The notes beneath the pieces were generated by a model, which saw nothing but the letters and a program-made list of their open reading frames with translations, made no database searches and had not been told where the DNA came from. Of a stretch of DNA of 49,957 bases, positions 24,950-33,559 are shown piece after piece. A program made the translations under genes and the position numbers. Source of the DNA: Actinomycetes bacterium (GTDB lineage Bacteria; Actinomycetota; Actinomycetes; Actinomycetales; Micrococcaceae). The first letter of the stretch is position 1, and every line of letters begins with the position of its first letter. The stretch lies in contig JAFAAV010000003.1 of assembly GCA_023426375.1 (NCBI GenBank), forward strand, positions 1-49,957. The letters run 5' to 3'.

Positions 24950-25465
24950 ATGACTGAAACGTTGACCGAAGAGCGCACGTCCACCATCGAGAAGGTGCGG
25001 GCATTCCTGTACCGCGAGGCTCGTCTGCTGGACGACCGCGACTTCGATGCCTGGATCGAATGCTACGACCCGAGCGCTTCCTACTGGATGCCCGCCTGGG
25101 ACGACAACGGCGAGCTGACCGAGGATCCGCAGCGCGAGATCTCCTTGATCTACTACGACAACCGCGGTGGTATCGAGGACCGCGTGTTCCGCATCAAGAC
25201 TGACCGTTCATCGGCCACGTCCCTGCCGGAACCGCGCACCGGTCACAACATCACCGATGTTGAGATCCTCGAGCAGAACGGTGACGAGGTGAAGGTCCGG
25301 TTCAACTGGTTCACCTTGTACTTCCGTTACAACGTGACCGACACCTACTTCGGTTACAGCCTGTACACCATCAACCTGGCCGGCGAGCAGCCCAAGATCA
25401 TGGACAAGAAGGTTGTCCTGAAGAACGACTACATTCACCACGTGGTCGACATCTACATGATCTAA
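24950..25465 (+). CDS. benB: Benzoate 1,2-dioxygenase small (beta) subunit
   Basis: A 171-residue beta subunit with the SnoaL/NTF2-like fold (LLDDRDFDAWIECYDPSASY near residues 26-45, and the C-terminal DKKVVLKNDYIHHVVDIYMI region, seen in part as KKVVLKNDYIHH). It packs with BenA to form the hexameric oxygenase and has no cofactor. The start at ATG 24950 is set by family alignment; the ribosome site is weak (GAAAG), so coupling to benA 44 bases upstream is likely. A strong hairpin follows its stop. Confidence 0.95.
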   Translation: MTETLTEERTSTIEKVRAFLYREARLLDDRDFDAWIECYDPSASYWMPAWDDNGELTEDPQREISLIYYDNRGGIEDRVFRIKTDRSSATSLPEPRTGHNITDVEILEQNGDEVKVRFNWFTLYFRYNVTDTYFGYSLYTINLAGEQPKIMDKKVVLKNDYIHHVVDIYMI

Positions 25466-25488
25466 GTCCACTCGCTGTGACGGACGGA

Positions 25489-25526
25489 CCGGTGCCCGGC
25501 CCCCGCCTCAGGGGTCCGGGCACCGG
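25489..25526 (+). terminator. Intra-operon hairpin between benB and benC
   Basis: A perfect 11-base stem (25489-25499 with 25516-25526) with an inner CCCC/GGGG helix. No U-tract follows. It could reduce expression of benCD relative to benAB or protect the benAB message 3' end. A second, weaker pair (GCGGTGA near 25570 with TCACCGC near 25600) lies just before benC. Confidence 0.6.
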
Positions 25527-25625
25527 CGCTGTCCGGCACCGGTTGGCCCACATACTTACCCGTCTATTGCGGTGAAACAGCCCACCCCATGACCGCGGCT
25601 CACCGCTTATAGGAGAAGATCACCC

Positions 25626-27197
25626 ATGCCGAATCAGGTTGCACTCACTTTCGAAGATGGCGTCACCAAGGTCATCAAGGTCGATGACTACGAGACCATC
25701 ATGGACGCGTCCTACAAGGCGCGCATCAACATTCCTTCCGACTGCCGCGACGGCGCGTGCGGTACCTGCAAGTCCTTCTGCGAGTCCGGCGAGTTCGACC
25801 CGGGAGACTTCATCGAGGACGCCCTGACCGACGAGGAGTTCGAGAAGGGTTACATCCTGACCTGCCAGACCATGCCCGAGTCGGACATGGCCGTGAACAT
25901 CCCCGCGACCTCGGAGTCCGCCAAGACCTCCGCGTCCACCTACACCTCGCGCATCACGCAGTTGGATCGTCACTCCGAGACCACCACGTCCTTCACTCTG
26001 GAGATCGACAAGCGATCCGAGCTGGCCTACCTGCCCGGTCAGTACGTGAACCTGAAGATCCCCGGCGCCGATGTGGAGCGCTCCTACTCCTTCTCGAGCG
26101 GCCCTAACACTGAGGCAGCGTCCTTCATGGTGCGTACTGCACCCAAGGGTGCAATGTCCGAGTACTTGCGTGACCGCGCTGAAGTGGGCGACGAGATCAC
26201 CCTGTCCGGCCCGTTCGGCTCCTTCTTCCTCCGTGACCCCAAGCGTCCGCTGCTGCTGCTGGCCGGTGGTACCGGTCTGGCGCCGCTGCTCTCCATCCTG
26301 GAGAAGCTGTCGGAGAACCCGCCGGAGCACGCCGTTCACCTCATTTACGGTGTGACCCGCGAGGAAGACATCGTGGGCCTGGACTGGATCGAGGAGTACA
26401 AGGCCAAGCTGCCCAACTTCACGTGGGACTACATTGCGTCCGAAGAGGGCACCTCGGCACCGCACACCGGTTACGTCACCCAGATCATCGAGCCGGGTCA
26501 CCTCAACGACGGCGACGTGGACATCTACCTGTGTGGCCCGCCGCCCATGGTGAACGCAGTGGCCAAGTGGCTCGAGACCGAGGGTATCGAGCCCGCCAAC
26601 TTCTACTTCGAGCGCTTCGCGCCCAAGGAGAAGACCGGTGGCGATGCCGAGACCGGCGCACCCGTCAGCTCGGAGGATGTCGCGGAGTCCGGAGATTCGA
26701 TCTCCAAGTCCGAGGCCGTGTCCTCCATGGAAACCGGTCGCCTCTCCTTCGCCAAGGAAGATTCCTTCGCCCAGTTGGACGCCCGCATGGGTCTTGAGTT
26801 GGCCATCACCGAGCTCATGATGCCCAAGATCACGGACGAGCAGGTCAAGAACCTGCGCCGCCTGGCCGAGGCCACCGCTGACTGCGTGAGCGGCTCCGAG
26901 GTCAAGAAGCCCGAGGACTTCGTGCGCTACAACGAAGAGTTCCACGAGTACCTCTTCACGGTCTCCGACAACCCCTCGTTGCTGGAGTCCTACCGTCGTC
27001 TGGATCTGACCGATCAGATGCAGGCCACGTTCGAGTCCGGAACCGTGATCTTCGATCGCGTCATTCAGGATCACGAGGACTTCGTCGAGGCATTCGAGAA
27101 GAAGGACATCGAGCGTGCCCGCGAAGTCATCATGGCGCACGCGCGTGACGCTAAGGAGACCATGGAAGGCGCCATCGACAAGAAGGAGTCCGAGTGA
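25626..27197 (+). CDS. benC: Benzoate dioxygenase reductase (BenC) with C-terminal FCD-type domain
   Basis: A 523-residue reductase. Residues 1-95 form a plant-type 2Fe-2S ferredoxin (Cys40, Cys45, Cys48, Cys80). Residues 105-335 are the FAD/NAD(P)H reductase module (RSYSFSS, LLAGGTGLAPLLSIL, CGPPPMV). It passes electrons from NADH to BenAB. Proteobacterial BenC stops near residue 340. Here a 35-residue acidic linker leads to a helical domain (375-515) that resembles the FCD ligand domain of GntR/FadR regulators: ELAITELMMPKITDEQVKNL, YNEEFHEYLF, then His483 and His505. No DNA-binding domain accompanies it. The start has AGGAG upstream. Confidence 0.93.
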   Translation: MPNQVALTFEDGVTKVIKVDDYETIMDASYKARINIPSDCRDGACGTCKSFCESGEFDPGDFIEDALTDEEFEKGYILTCQTMPESDMAVNIPATSESAKTSASTYTSRITQLDRHSETTTSFTLEIDKRSELAYLPGQYVNLKIPGADVERSYSFSSGPNTEAASFMVRTAPKGAMSEYLRDRAEVGDEITLSGPFGSFFLRDPKRPLLLLAGGTGLAPLLSILEKLSENPPEHAVHLIYGVTREEDIVGLDWIEEYKAKLPNFTWDYIASEEGTSAPHTGYVTQIIEPGHLNDGDVDIYLCGPPPMVNAVAKWLETEGIEPANFYFERFAPKEKTGGDAETGAPVSSEDVAESGDSISKSEAVSSMETGRLSFAKEDSFAQLDARMGLELAITELMMPKITDEQVKNLRRLAEATADCVSGSEVKKPEDFVRYNEEFHEYLFTVSDNPSLLESYRRLDLTDQMQATFESGTVIFDRVIQDHEDFVEAFEKKDIERAREVIMAHARDAKETMEGAIDKKESE

Positions 27198-28027
27198 CCC
27201 AGTTGCCGGAGCCGTTCAGTGCACTGAGCCCGGGCCGTTTCAACGGCAAGGTGGTGCTGGTGACCGGTGCCGCTCAGGGCATCGGACAGCGGGTGGCCGA
27301 ACGCATCGGCGCCGAGGGCGGCACCGTGGTTCTGGTCGACCGTTCCGAGCTCGCAGAGCAGGTGGCGGACGGCATCAACGAGTACGCCGCCAAGAACGGC
27401 TCCGAGGGTTCCGCGAGTGCCGTCATCGGTGTCGACCTTGAGACGTTCGAAGGTGCTGAGAAGGCCGTGTCCGAAACCCTGGAACGTCACGGTCGGGTAG
27501 ACATCCTGATCAACAACGTGGGCGGGGCCATCCTGATGCGTCCGTTCGAGCATTTCGATGCCGAGCAGATTCAGAAGGAAATCAACCGTTCGCTGTTCCC
27601 CACGTTGTGGATGTGCCGTGCGGTTCTGCCCACCATGTTGGAGGCGGAGTCCGGCACCATCGTGAACGTGTCCTCGAACGCCACGCGCGGCATCAACCGC
27701 GTGCCGTATTCGGCGGCCAAGGGTGGCGTCAACGGCATCACCCAGGCACTGGCCATGGAAACCGCAGGCCGTGGTATCCGTGTCATGGCCACTGCTCCGG
27801 GCGGCACCGAGGCACCGCCGCGTAAGGTGCAGCGCGGCCCAGGCCCGCAGAGTGAGCAGGAGCAGGCATGGGTCAAGGACGTGGTGGATCAGGTCACCGA
27901 TTCCACGTTCTTCAAGCGTTACGGAACCTTGGACGAGCAAGCTTCGCCCATCGTGTTCCTGGCCTCTGACGAGGCCTCGTACATGACCGGATCGGTGGTC
28001 CAGGTCAGCGGTGGTGACATGGGCTGA
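27194..28027 (+). CDS. benD: cis-1,2-Dihydroxycyclohexa-3,5-diene-1-carboxylate dehydrogenase
   Basis: A 277-residue short-chain dehydrogenase that oxidises and decarboxylates the benzoate cis-diol to catechol. The cofactor motif is VTGAAQGIGQRVAERI (GxxxGxG), NNVGGA follows, and the catalytic Ser and YxxxK are in VNVSSNATRGINRVPYSAAKGG. It starts at GTG 27194, overlapping the benC stop by four bases, with AAGGAG inside benC as ribosome site, so it is translationally coupled. Context makes the substrate call secure. Confidence 0.95.
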   Translation: MTQLPEPFSALSPGRFNGKVVLVTGAAQGIGQRVAERIGAEGGTVVLVDRSELAEQVADGINEYAAKNGSEGSASAVIGVDLETFEGAEKAVSETLERHGRVDILINNVGGAILMRPFEHFDAEQIQKEINRSLFPTLWMCRAVLPTMLEAESGTIVNVSSNATRGINRVPYSAAKGGVNGITQALAMETAGRGIRVMATAPGGTEAPPRKVQRGPGPQSEQEQAWVKDVVDQVTDSTFFKRYGTLDEQASPIVFLASDEASYMTGSVVQVSGGDMG

Positions 28028-28043
28028 CAGCCCAGATTCTGTT

Positions 28044-28078
28044 CGCGCCGGGTGAGTCTTTCCGACTCGCCCGGCGCG
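28044..28078 (+). terminator. Terminator between benD and benR
   Basis: A 15-base stem (28044-28058 with 28064-28078) with one G-U pair and loop TTTCC. It should end the benABCD transcript. TACAGT directly after it (28079-28084) may be the -10 of a separate benR promoter. Confidence 0.75.
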
Positions 28079-28127
28079 TACAGTATCCGCAGGTAGTTCC
28101 CACTGCCCACGACCGTCAGGAGTGATT

Positions 28128-30977
28128 GTGAGCCAGTCCCCGCAACCCGTAGTGCCGACTCACGGCACCATGCACCGCGTGTTGATCGGACTGGATCCCG
28201 CCCTGGAGCGGCTGGGTGACCTGCTCAGAGAGTCCCGCAGGGGCCGAGTGAACACGGTGGTCATCAACGGTGAAGCGGGCATGGGGAAAACATCGCTCAT
28301 CTCGGAGTTCACCGCCCATGTCAGGAACGGTGCTCGCCCCCCGAGGATTCTGCGGGCTCAGGGCGATCAGTGGGAAGCCCAACTGCAGTTGGCCGGTTAC
28401 AGCCAGCTGATCATGACCTCGCCCGTCCGATCGGGCAAGGGCTACGACATCGATATCGCGCAGACTCCCGTGGGTTCCCAGGCATTGAGCCCGGATCGAC
28501 TCATGAACCATGCAGCCACTTTGGGCACCCATCTGGAATCGCTGCAGGAGCGCTCCCCCGTCCTGGTGATCGTGGACGACGCCCATTGGATCGATGAGGC
28601 AAGCCTGCGCATCCTGTCCTTCGTGCTGCGCCGTTTACATGCCAAGAAGGTCATGTTCGTACTGGCCCTGGACCGCAAACAGGCCCAGGGCATGCCCGCC
28701 ACAGTGCTGGATCAGCTGACCGGCCACGAGGTCCAGCAGATCACGTTGGAACCCTTGGATCCGCGTGGCACTCAGGAACTGGCCCGCCGCCGCTTCAACA
28801 TCGACCTGTCCTCGGCCTCCAGTTACGAGCTGGTCCGGCACACACGGGGCAACCCCCAGCAGATCAACGAGCTGCTGCGCGAGATGCCCCGGGACACGTG
28901 GCATTCGTGGTTCCCCGATCTTCCGGCCAGCAGCCGCGTGCGAGCGCGCGTGGCGAGCATCATGTCCGCGGCCTCCGAAGACCTCATCAATGTGGCGGAG
29001 TCCGTGGCTCTGCTGGGTGACGAATCATCCCTCACGGAGATCGCCGAGGTGTGCGGTATTTCGGATCAGGCCCGCATGATCGCTGCGTTGGACGAGGGGC
29101 ACCGCGCCGATCTGCTGACCTTGGAACTGAATCAGGCCAGCAGTCAGGTGAAGTTCTTCGAGCCCTCCGCCGCAGGTGCCATTTACGAACGCATGCTGCC
29201 CAGCCGCCGAGTGGAACTGCACCACCGCGCGAGTCGGGCGGTCTCCGACGAATCCAGGAGGCTGGGGCATCTCGTGAGCTCGGCGCCGTCGGCGAACCCC
29301 GAACTGGCGGCCCGCCTTGAGGCCTTCGCCACGGATCAGGCCTCTCAGGGGGCCTGGCACGACGCCGCCAACGCCCTGTTGTCCGCTTCTCGACTGACCG
29401 ACGACACCAGGCTGCGCAACAACCTGCTTCTGCGCGCGGTGGACGCGATCATCGGCTCGGGCAATATTGCCGAGGCCAAGGCCTGGGCCGCCGCGGTGGA
29501 CGACATGCAGCCCTCCGCGCTGCGCTCATCGGTGCTGGGGTACTTGTCCGTGGTCACGGGTCAGAATCGCAGTGCCGAGAACCAACTCGGTGCCGCGTGG
29601 CGCAGCGTGAACATCAAACAGGATCCCGCGACCGCCGGCCAGATCGCGCAGCGACTGGTGCTGCGCGGAGTCGCGCAGTGGGACGGGCCGGCCATGATCT
29701 CCTGGGCTGAGAAGGCCATGTCCCTGACCGAGCCCACCACGCCGGCCTATATCGAGACCGAAGCAATCTACGGCCTGGGTTTATTCGCGACCGGGCAATT
29801 GAAAGAAGCCCGCAAGGCGTATGCCAAAGCCTTCGAACGGTGCGAGGAGAACGCCCAGAAGCAGCGCATGGAAATGGGCGCCGGTTGGCTCGCCCTGCGC
29901 ACGGACGAGGTGGAATCCGCACAGGCCCAGTTCGAATCCGCCGGACCCACCAAGTTCCGCGGAGGGTCCCTGCGCATCTCGCTCTGGTCGGAAGCGTGGT
30001 TGGCACGCACGCAGCTGGTCCTCGGACACTGGGACGCCGCCGCGGCCACCATTTCTCGTGCCGCCCCGCAGCTGGAGACCGCGCAGATGGATATGCTGCG
30101 CCCCCTGCTGTACTGGACCGCCGCGGAGTTGTACTCCATGCGAGGCGACTGGCAGCTGGCCAGGCATTACGTCTCTCTGGCGGCGGTCCCGGCGGACAGT
30201 TTCTTGTGTATGTCGGTGCCGTCGTTGCTGGCCAAAGCGCGGTTCCATGAGGCCCGCGGCGATTATGAAGGTTCCCTGGAGTGCATGACCCGCGTGGCCG
30301 AGCTGGACCCGTGGACCAACACCCGTGTTTCCTTCTGGTCGTGGCAGGACACCTACGTCAATTCCCTGGTCATGACCAACAAGTTGGACCGCGCCCAGGA
30401 ATTCCTGGACGAGTTCGAAGCCGTCCATCGGCCCGTCCACATCCCCACAGACCAGGCACGGCTCAAGTGGGCCCGCGGTCGATTACTGGCGGCCCAGGGT
30501 GATCCCGACTCAGCCCGCGATTATTTCGAGGATGCGCTCCACGAACTTCGCACCCTGAATCGCCCCTACCTGCACGCACGCATCAGCTTCGCGTTCGGGC
30601 AGTCGATGCGCCGAGCGGGAAAACGGCGGCTGGCCTCGTCCGTGCTGCGTGCCGCCCGAGATCTCTACGAGATGTTGGGCGCACACACCTACGTGCAGCG
30701 CTGTGACCGCGAGCTCAAGGCCACCGGCGTGGACCAGGGAACGGCGCCGGACCCCGCGGATCCCGTACTCGCGGCGGTGCAGCGCGAACGAGTGCAGCTC
30801 ACGCCCCAGGAAACCGCCGTGGCCGAACTCGTGGCCGGGGGTTCCACGAACAAAGAGGTCGCAAGCCACTTGTTCATTGCCGAGAAGACGGTCCAGTACC
30901 ACCTCACTCGGATATATACGAAGTTCGGAATTCGTTCTCGCAGTGAATTGGCGGCGCGTTACCGCGACAACGAATAA
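28128..30977 (+). CDS. benR: LAL-type LuxR-family regulator of benzoate degradation
   Basis: A 949-residue regulator. The N-terminal AAA/STAND ATPase has Walker A GEAGMGKTS at residues 48-56 and Walker B VLVIVDDAHWID. The middle is made of TPR-like helical repeats. The C-terminus is a LuxR helix-turn-helix (LTPQETAVAELVAGGSTNKE and EKTVQYHLTRIY). GTG 28128 is chosen because AGGAG sits 5 bases before it and overlaps the alternative GTG at 28122. In Corynebacterium glutamicum BenR of this type follows benABCD and activates the cluster with benzoate. The same order is seen here, without benK or benE next to it. Confidence 0.92.
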   Translation: MSQSPQPVVPTHGTMHRVLIGLDPALERLGDLLRESRRGRVNTVVINGEAGMGKTSLISEFTAHVRNGARPPRILRAQGDQWEAQLQLAGYSQLIMTSPVRSGKGYDIDIAQTPVGSQALSPDRLMNHAATLGTHLESLQERSPVLVIVDDAHWIDEASLRILSFVLRRLHAKKVMFVLALDRKQAQGMPATVLDQLTGHEVQQITLEPLDPRGTQELARRRFNIDLSSASSYELVRHTRGNPQQINELLREMPRDTWHSWFPDLPASSRVRARVASIMSAASEDLINVAESVALLGDESSLTEIAEVCGISDQARMIAALDEGHRADLLTLELNQASSQVKFFEPSAAGAIYERMLPSRRVELHHRASRAVSDESRRLGHLVSSAPSANPELAARLEAFATDQASQGAWHDAANALLSASRLTDDTRLRNNLLLRAVDAIIGSGNIAEAKAWAAAVDDMQPSALRSSVLGYLSVVTGQNRSAENQLGAAWRSVNIKQDPATAGQIAQRLVLRGVAQWDGPAMISWAEKAMSLTEPTTPAYIETEAIYGLGLFATGQLKEARKAYAKAFERCEENAQKQRMEMGAGWLALRTDEVESAQAQFESAGPTKFRGGSLRISLWSEAWLARTQLVLGHWDAAAATISRAAPQLETAQMDMLRPLLYWTAAELYSMRGDWQLARHYVSLAAVPADSFLCMSVPSLLAKARFHEARGDYEGSLECMTRVAELDPWTNTRVSFWSWQDTYVNSLVMTNKLDRAQEFLDEFEAVHRPVHIPTDQARLKWARGRLLAAQGDPDSARDYFEDALHELRTLNRPYLHARISFAFGQSMRRAGKRRLASSVLRAARDLYEMLGAHTYVQRCDRELKATGVDQGTAPDPADPVLAAVQRERVQLTPQETAVAELVAGGSTNKEVASHLFIAEKTVQYHLTRIYTKFGIRSRSELAARYRDNE

Positions 30978-31018
30978 TCCCCGCCGCACTCACCACGGAG
31001 GTGAGCGCAACGGGGATT
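30976..31018. terminator. Bidirectional terminator between benR and catC
   Basis: Outer arms AATCCCCG (30976-30983) and CGGGGATT (31011-31018) with an inner CTCACC/GGTGAG helix. The stem starts inside the benR stop codon and sits 15 bases past catC on the other strand; TTTC follows. Confidence 0.8.
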
Positions 31019-31032
31019 TCCGTGCGACGTGC

Positions 31033-31311
31033 TTACTTGACGTCCGAGGGGTGCTTGGCCAGCGGCACCACGGTGATATTCATGTACGGGAACAACGGCA
31101 GGTTCTGCAGGATGTCGTGCAGTTCGTCGTTGGATTCCACGTCGAACACGGAGTAGTTGGCGTACTCGCCCACCACACGCCAGATCTCGGGCCACTTGCC
31201 CGAGCGCTGCAGCTCCTGCGAGTAGGCCTTCTCGGTGGCCTTGATCTCGGCGACCTCGTCGGCCGGCATATCGGTGGGAATGTTGACGTCCATGTGAACC
31301 AGGTACTTCAC
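31033..31311 (-). CDS. catC: Muconolactone delta-isomerase
   Basis: A 92-residue isomerase of normal length. It begins MKYLVHMDVNIPTDMPADEV, contains RSGKWPEIWRVVGEYANYSV (here the core KWPEIWRVVGEYANYSVFDV in part) and ends PLAKHPSDVK. It moves the ring double bond of muconolactone to give the 3-oxoadipate enol-lactone, working as a large oligomer in the cytoplasm. It is the last gene of the LysR-catB-catC unit, 125 bases after catB; a short GC hairpin (31411-31428) sits in that gap. The enzyme for the next step is not in the window. Confidence 0.97.
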   Translation of the reverse strand: MKYLVHMDVNIPTDMPADEVAEIKATEKAYSQELQRSGKWPEIWRVVGEYANYSVFDVESNDELHDILQNLPLFPYMNITVVPLAKHPSDVK

Positions 31312-31436
31312 GGTGTTCTCCTCACGTGTTGGGTTGTACTTGTTCGCCCACGACGCCGCTCGGGGGCCGAGGCGCCAATTGGTTCGGCGTGCGTGCGGGC
31401 GGGATTTCGCCGGGCCGCGGGCGGCCCGACTGAAAC

Positions 31437-32537
31437 TCAGTTGCTTCGGTAGTGCGCGAGCTTGTCCTCGTCGATCGCGGTTCCCACGCCGGGAACATCA
31501 CGGACGAAGATCTTGCCGTCCTCGATGCTGAGCGGTTCCGCCAGCAGGTCGTCGGCCATGTCCAGGTAGTTGGACAGCTCACCCGCCCGCTTGGAGGTGT
31601 GTGCGAACGCGGCGCCGAAGGTCACCGAGGCAATCGTGCCCACCTGGGTGTCGATCTGGTTACCCACGTACACGTCGATCCCCATACCCTGGGCCATGCC
31701 CAGGATCTTGGTGGCCTCGGTGAAACCGGAACGGGCGGTCTTGATGGCCAAGAAGTTCGCACCTCCGGTCAGGATCTCGCGGGCAGCGGTGCCCAGGTCC
31801 GGAGCCGATTCATCCGCGGCAATCGGGATGGGCGAGTTGGTGACCAGGCGACGTCGTCCGAGAACTTCGCGGGCGTCGTCGGGCTCTTCGAGGAACTCCA
31901 TGCCCAGGTCCGCGGTCTGACGCAGCACTTCGGCGGATTCATTGGCGGACCACCCGCGGTTGGCATCCATATAAAGATGTGCCTCGGGGCCCAGACCCTC
32001 GCGCAGCACTCGCGCTGCTTCGATGTCGAGCGAGATGGGGCGGCGACCCGTCTTGAGCTTGAAGGTGTTGATACCGTGCTTCTCGCGGAACTCCAGTGCG
32101 ATCTGCAACAGCTCCTGCGCCGGTTTGAAACCGAGCATGTGCGAGACGGTCATGTGGTCCGTGTAGCCACCCAGCAAAGCTGACACCGGCTGGTTCAGGT
32201 ACTTGCCGATGACATCCCACACGGCAATGTCCACCGCGCCCTTGGCGGTCTGGTTGTGCACCGTGCGGTCCATGATCGTCTGCATGCGGTCACGAGCGAA
32301 AATGTCCAGGCCCGCGAGCTGGGGAGAGAAGATGTCCTCGACCACCGCGACGATGGACTTCTGCGTCTCACCGTAGGTGTACGGACGGGGCGGGGTGTCG
32401 GCCACGCCCACGATCCCTTCGTCCGTGTGCACGCGCACCAGCACGTGATCAGCCTCGTCCACCGAGCCCGATGCGAAGTGCAGGGGGTGTACGTAAGGAA
32501 TCGAGTAGGGAACCGCCTCAATGCGGGTGATTTTCAT
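31437..32537 (-). CDS. catB: Muconate cycloisomerase
   Basis: A 366-residue enolase-superfamily enzyme that cyclises cis,cis-muconate to muconolactone with Mn2+. The catalytic Lys pair is in TFKLKTG, and the metal ligands are seen as DANRGWS, EEPDD and ADESAPD. ATG 32537 has AAAGG seven bases upstream. Its ATG overlaps the TGA of the LysR gene (ATGA), so the two are coupled. In many catabolic clusters the LysR gene is divergent from catB instead. Confidence 0.96.
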   Translation of the reverse strand: MKITRIEAVPYSIPYVHPLHFASGSVDEADHVLVRVHTDEGIVGVADTPPRPYTYGETQKSIVAVVEDIFSPQLAGLDIFARDRMQTIMDRTVHNQTAKGAVDIAVWDVIGKYLNQPVSALLGGYTDHMTVSHMLGFKPAQELLQIALEFREKHGINTFKLKTGRRPISLDIEAARVLREGLGPEAHLYMDANRGWSANESAEVLRQTADLGMEFLEEPDDAREVLGRRRLVTNSPIPIAADESAPDLGTAAREILTGGANFLAIKTARSGFTEATKILGMAQGMGIDVYVGNQIDTQVGTIASVTFGAAFAHTSKRAGELSNYLDMADDLLAEPLSIEDGKIFVRDVPGVGTAIDEDKLAHYRSN

Positions 32538-33436
32538 GCTTGGCCTTTCGTGCCAGAGTTTGCCTCGCTGACATCCATCACGAGGTTCACAAAGTTGTGC
32601 AGCAACGTGGAGCGGTCTTCCCGGCGCCACGCCACGGCTAGCTCACTGTCGGGGGAATCTTCGAGAGGTGCATAGAGCACACCCTCCAGCTGGAAGGAAC
32701 GCACGGCCTCCGGGACCACAGCCACTCCCCCGCCGGCCGCCACGAAGGACAGCATGGTGGAGGTTTCCTTGGCCACTTGCCCGATACGGGGCTGGAATCC
32801 GCCCTGACGGCACAGTTCGGACACCATCCGGTACATCACCGATTCCGGCGGGTACGTGATGAAGGGCTGTTCCTGAAGTTCATTGATGGCCACGGGCCGT
32901 CCGGTGGCCAGCGGACTGTGAGAAGGCAGAGCCACCACGAGCTTCTCGCGGGCCACCACCTTGTACTCGATCTCGGAGGAGGCTACCGGCGGGCGGAGCA
33001 CCGCGGCATCCAACGTGTGGTCCCGCAATCCCGCTTCCATGGCGGGCGTCAACATTTCCCCCTGCAGCGTCATGGACAAGCCGGGCAGCGCCTGCTTCAC
33101 ATGACGCACGATCTTGGGCATCACCCCGTAGGTCGCCGACCCGGAGAAACCCACGCGCAGCACACCGGTGGCACCGTTGCCCACCTGGTACACGTCCGCT
33201 TTAAGGGTCTCCACCTCGTTGACGATCTTGCGGCCACGGTCCAACAGCTCCTGACCGGCTGCAGTGAGGTCGACCCGTCGCGTGGTGCGGTCCAGCAGTT
33301 TCACGCCCAGCTGTTCCTCGAGCTGACGGATCTGCTGGGACAGTGGCGGCTGGGCCATGTGCAGCCGCTTGGCCGCGCGCCCGAAATGACGCTCTTCGGC
33401 CACGGCTATGAAGTAGTTCAGTTGTCGAAGCTCCAT
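32534..33436 (-). CDS. LysR-family regulator coupled to catB-catC (CatM/CatR-like)
   Basis: A 300-residue regulator. The N-terminal helix-turn-helix is MELRQLNYFIAVAEERHFGR through AAKRLHMAQPPLSQQI, and an effector-binding domain fills residues 90-290. In CatM/BenM-type proteins the ligand is cis,cis-muconate. The gene overlaps catB by four bases and so is made with the enzymes it may control, rather than from a divergent promoter. A LysR-box-like element lies 22 bases upstream of its start. The ribosome site is weak. Confidence 0.9.
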   Translation of the reverse strand: MELRQLNYFIAVAEERHFGRAAKRLHMAQPPLSQQIRQLEEQLGVKLLDRTTRRVDLTAAGQELLDRGRKIVNEVETLKADVYQVGNGATGVLRVGFSGSATYGVMPKIVRHVKQALPGLSMTLQGEMLTPAMEAGLRDHTLDAAVLRPPVASSEIEYKVVAREKLVVALPSHSPLATGRPVAINELQEQPFITYPPESVMYRMVSELCRQGGFQPRIGQVAKETSTMLSFVAAGGGVAVVPEAVRSFQLEGVLYAPLEDSPDSELAVAWRREDRSTLLHNFVNLVMDVSEANSGTKGQA

Positions 33437-33457
33437 GAGGTCCCGCTTCTTCCCGAC

Positions 33458-33485
33458 ATTGTTTCATTAGAATCGTATCTACAAT
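33458..33485 (-). promoter_or_regulatory. LysR-box-like repeats upstream of the LysR-catB-catC operon
   Basis: ATTGT (33458-33462) and ACAAT (33481-33485) form an outer inverted repeat; TAGA (33468-33471) and TCTA (33478-33481) form an inner one. Paired AT-rich arms in this place fit an autoregulatory LysR site. Confidence 0.4.
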
Positions 33486-33559
33486 CGGGCAGATTAGGAA
33501 CATGTTTCGATAAAATCAAGGGAATTCGCGGAATCCTGGAAATCCGACCACTCTCGAGA

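Noticed and set aside
25620..27140. A 506-codon minus-strand frame covering benC
   Set aside because: Antisense shadow of benC; the product is a Leu/Val/Gly/His-rich string without recognisable motifs.
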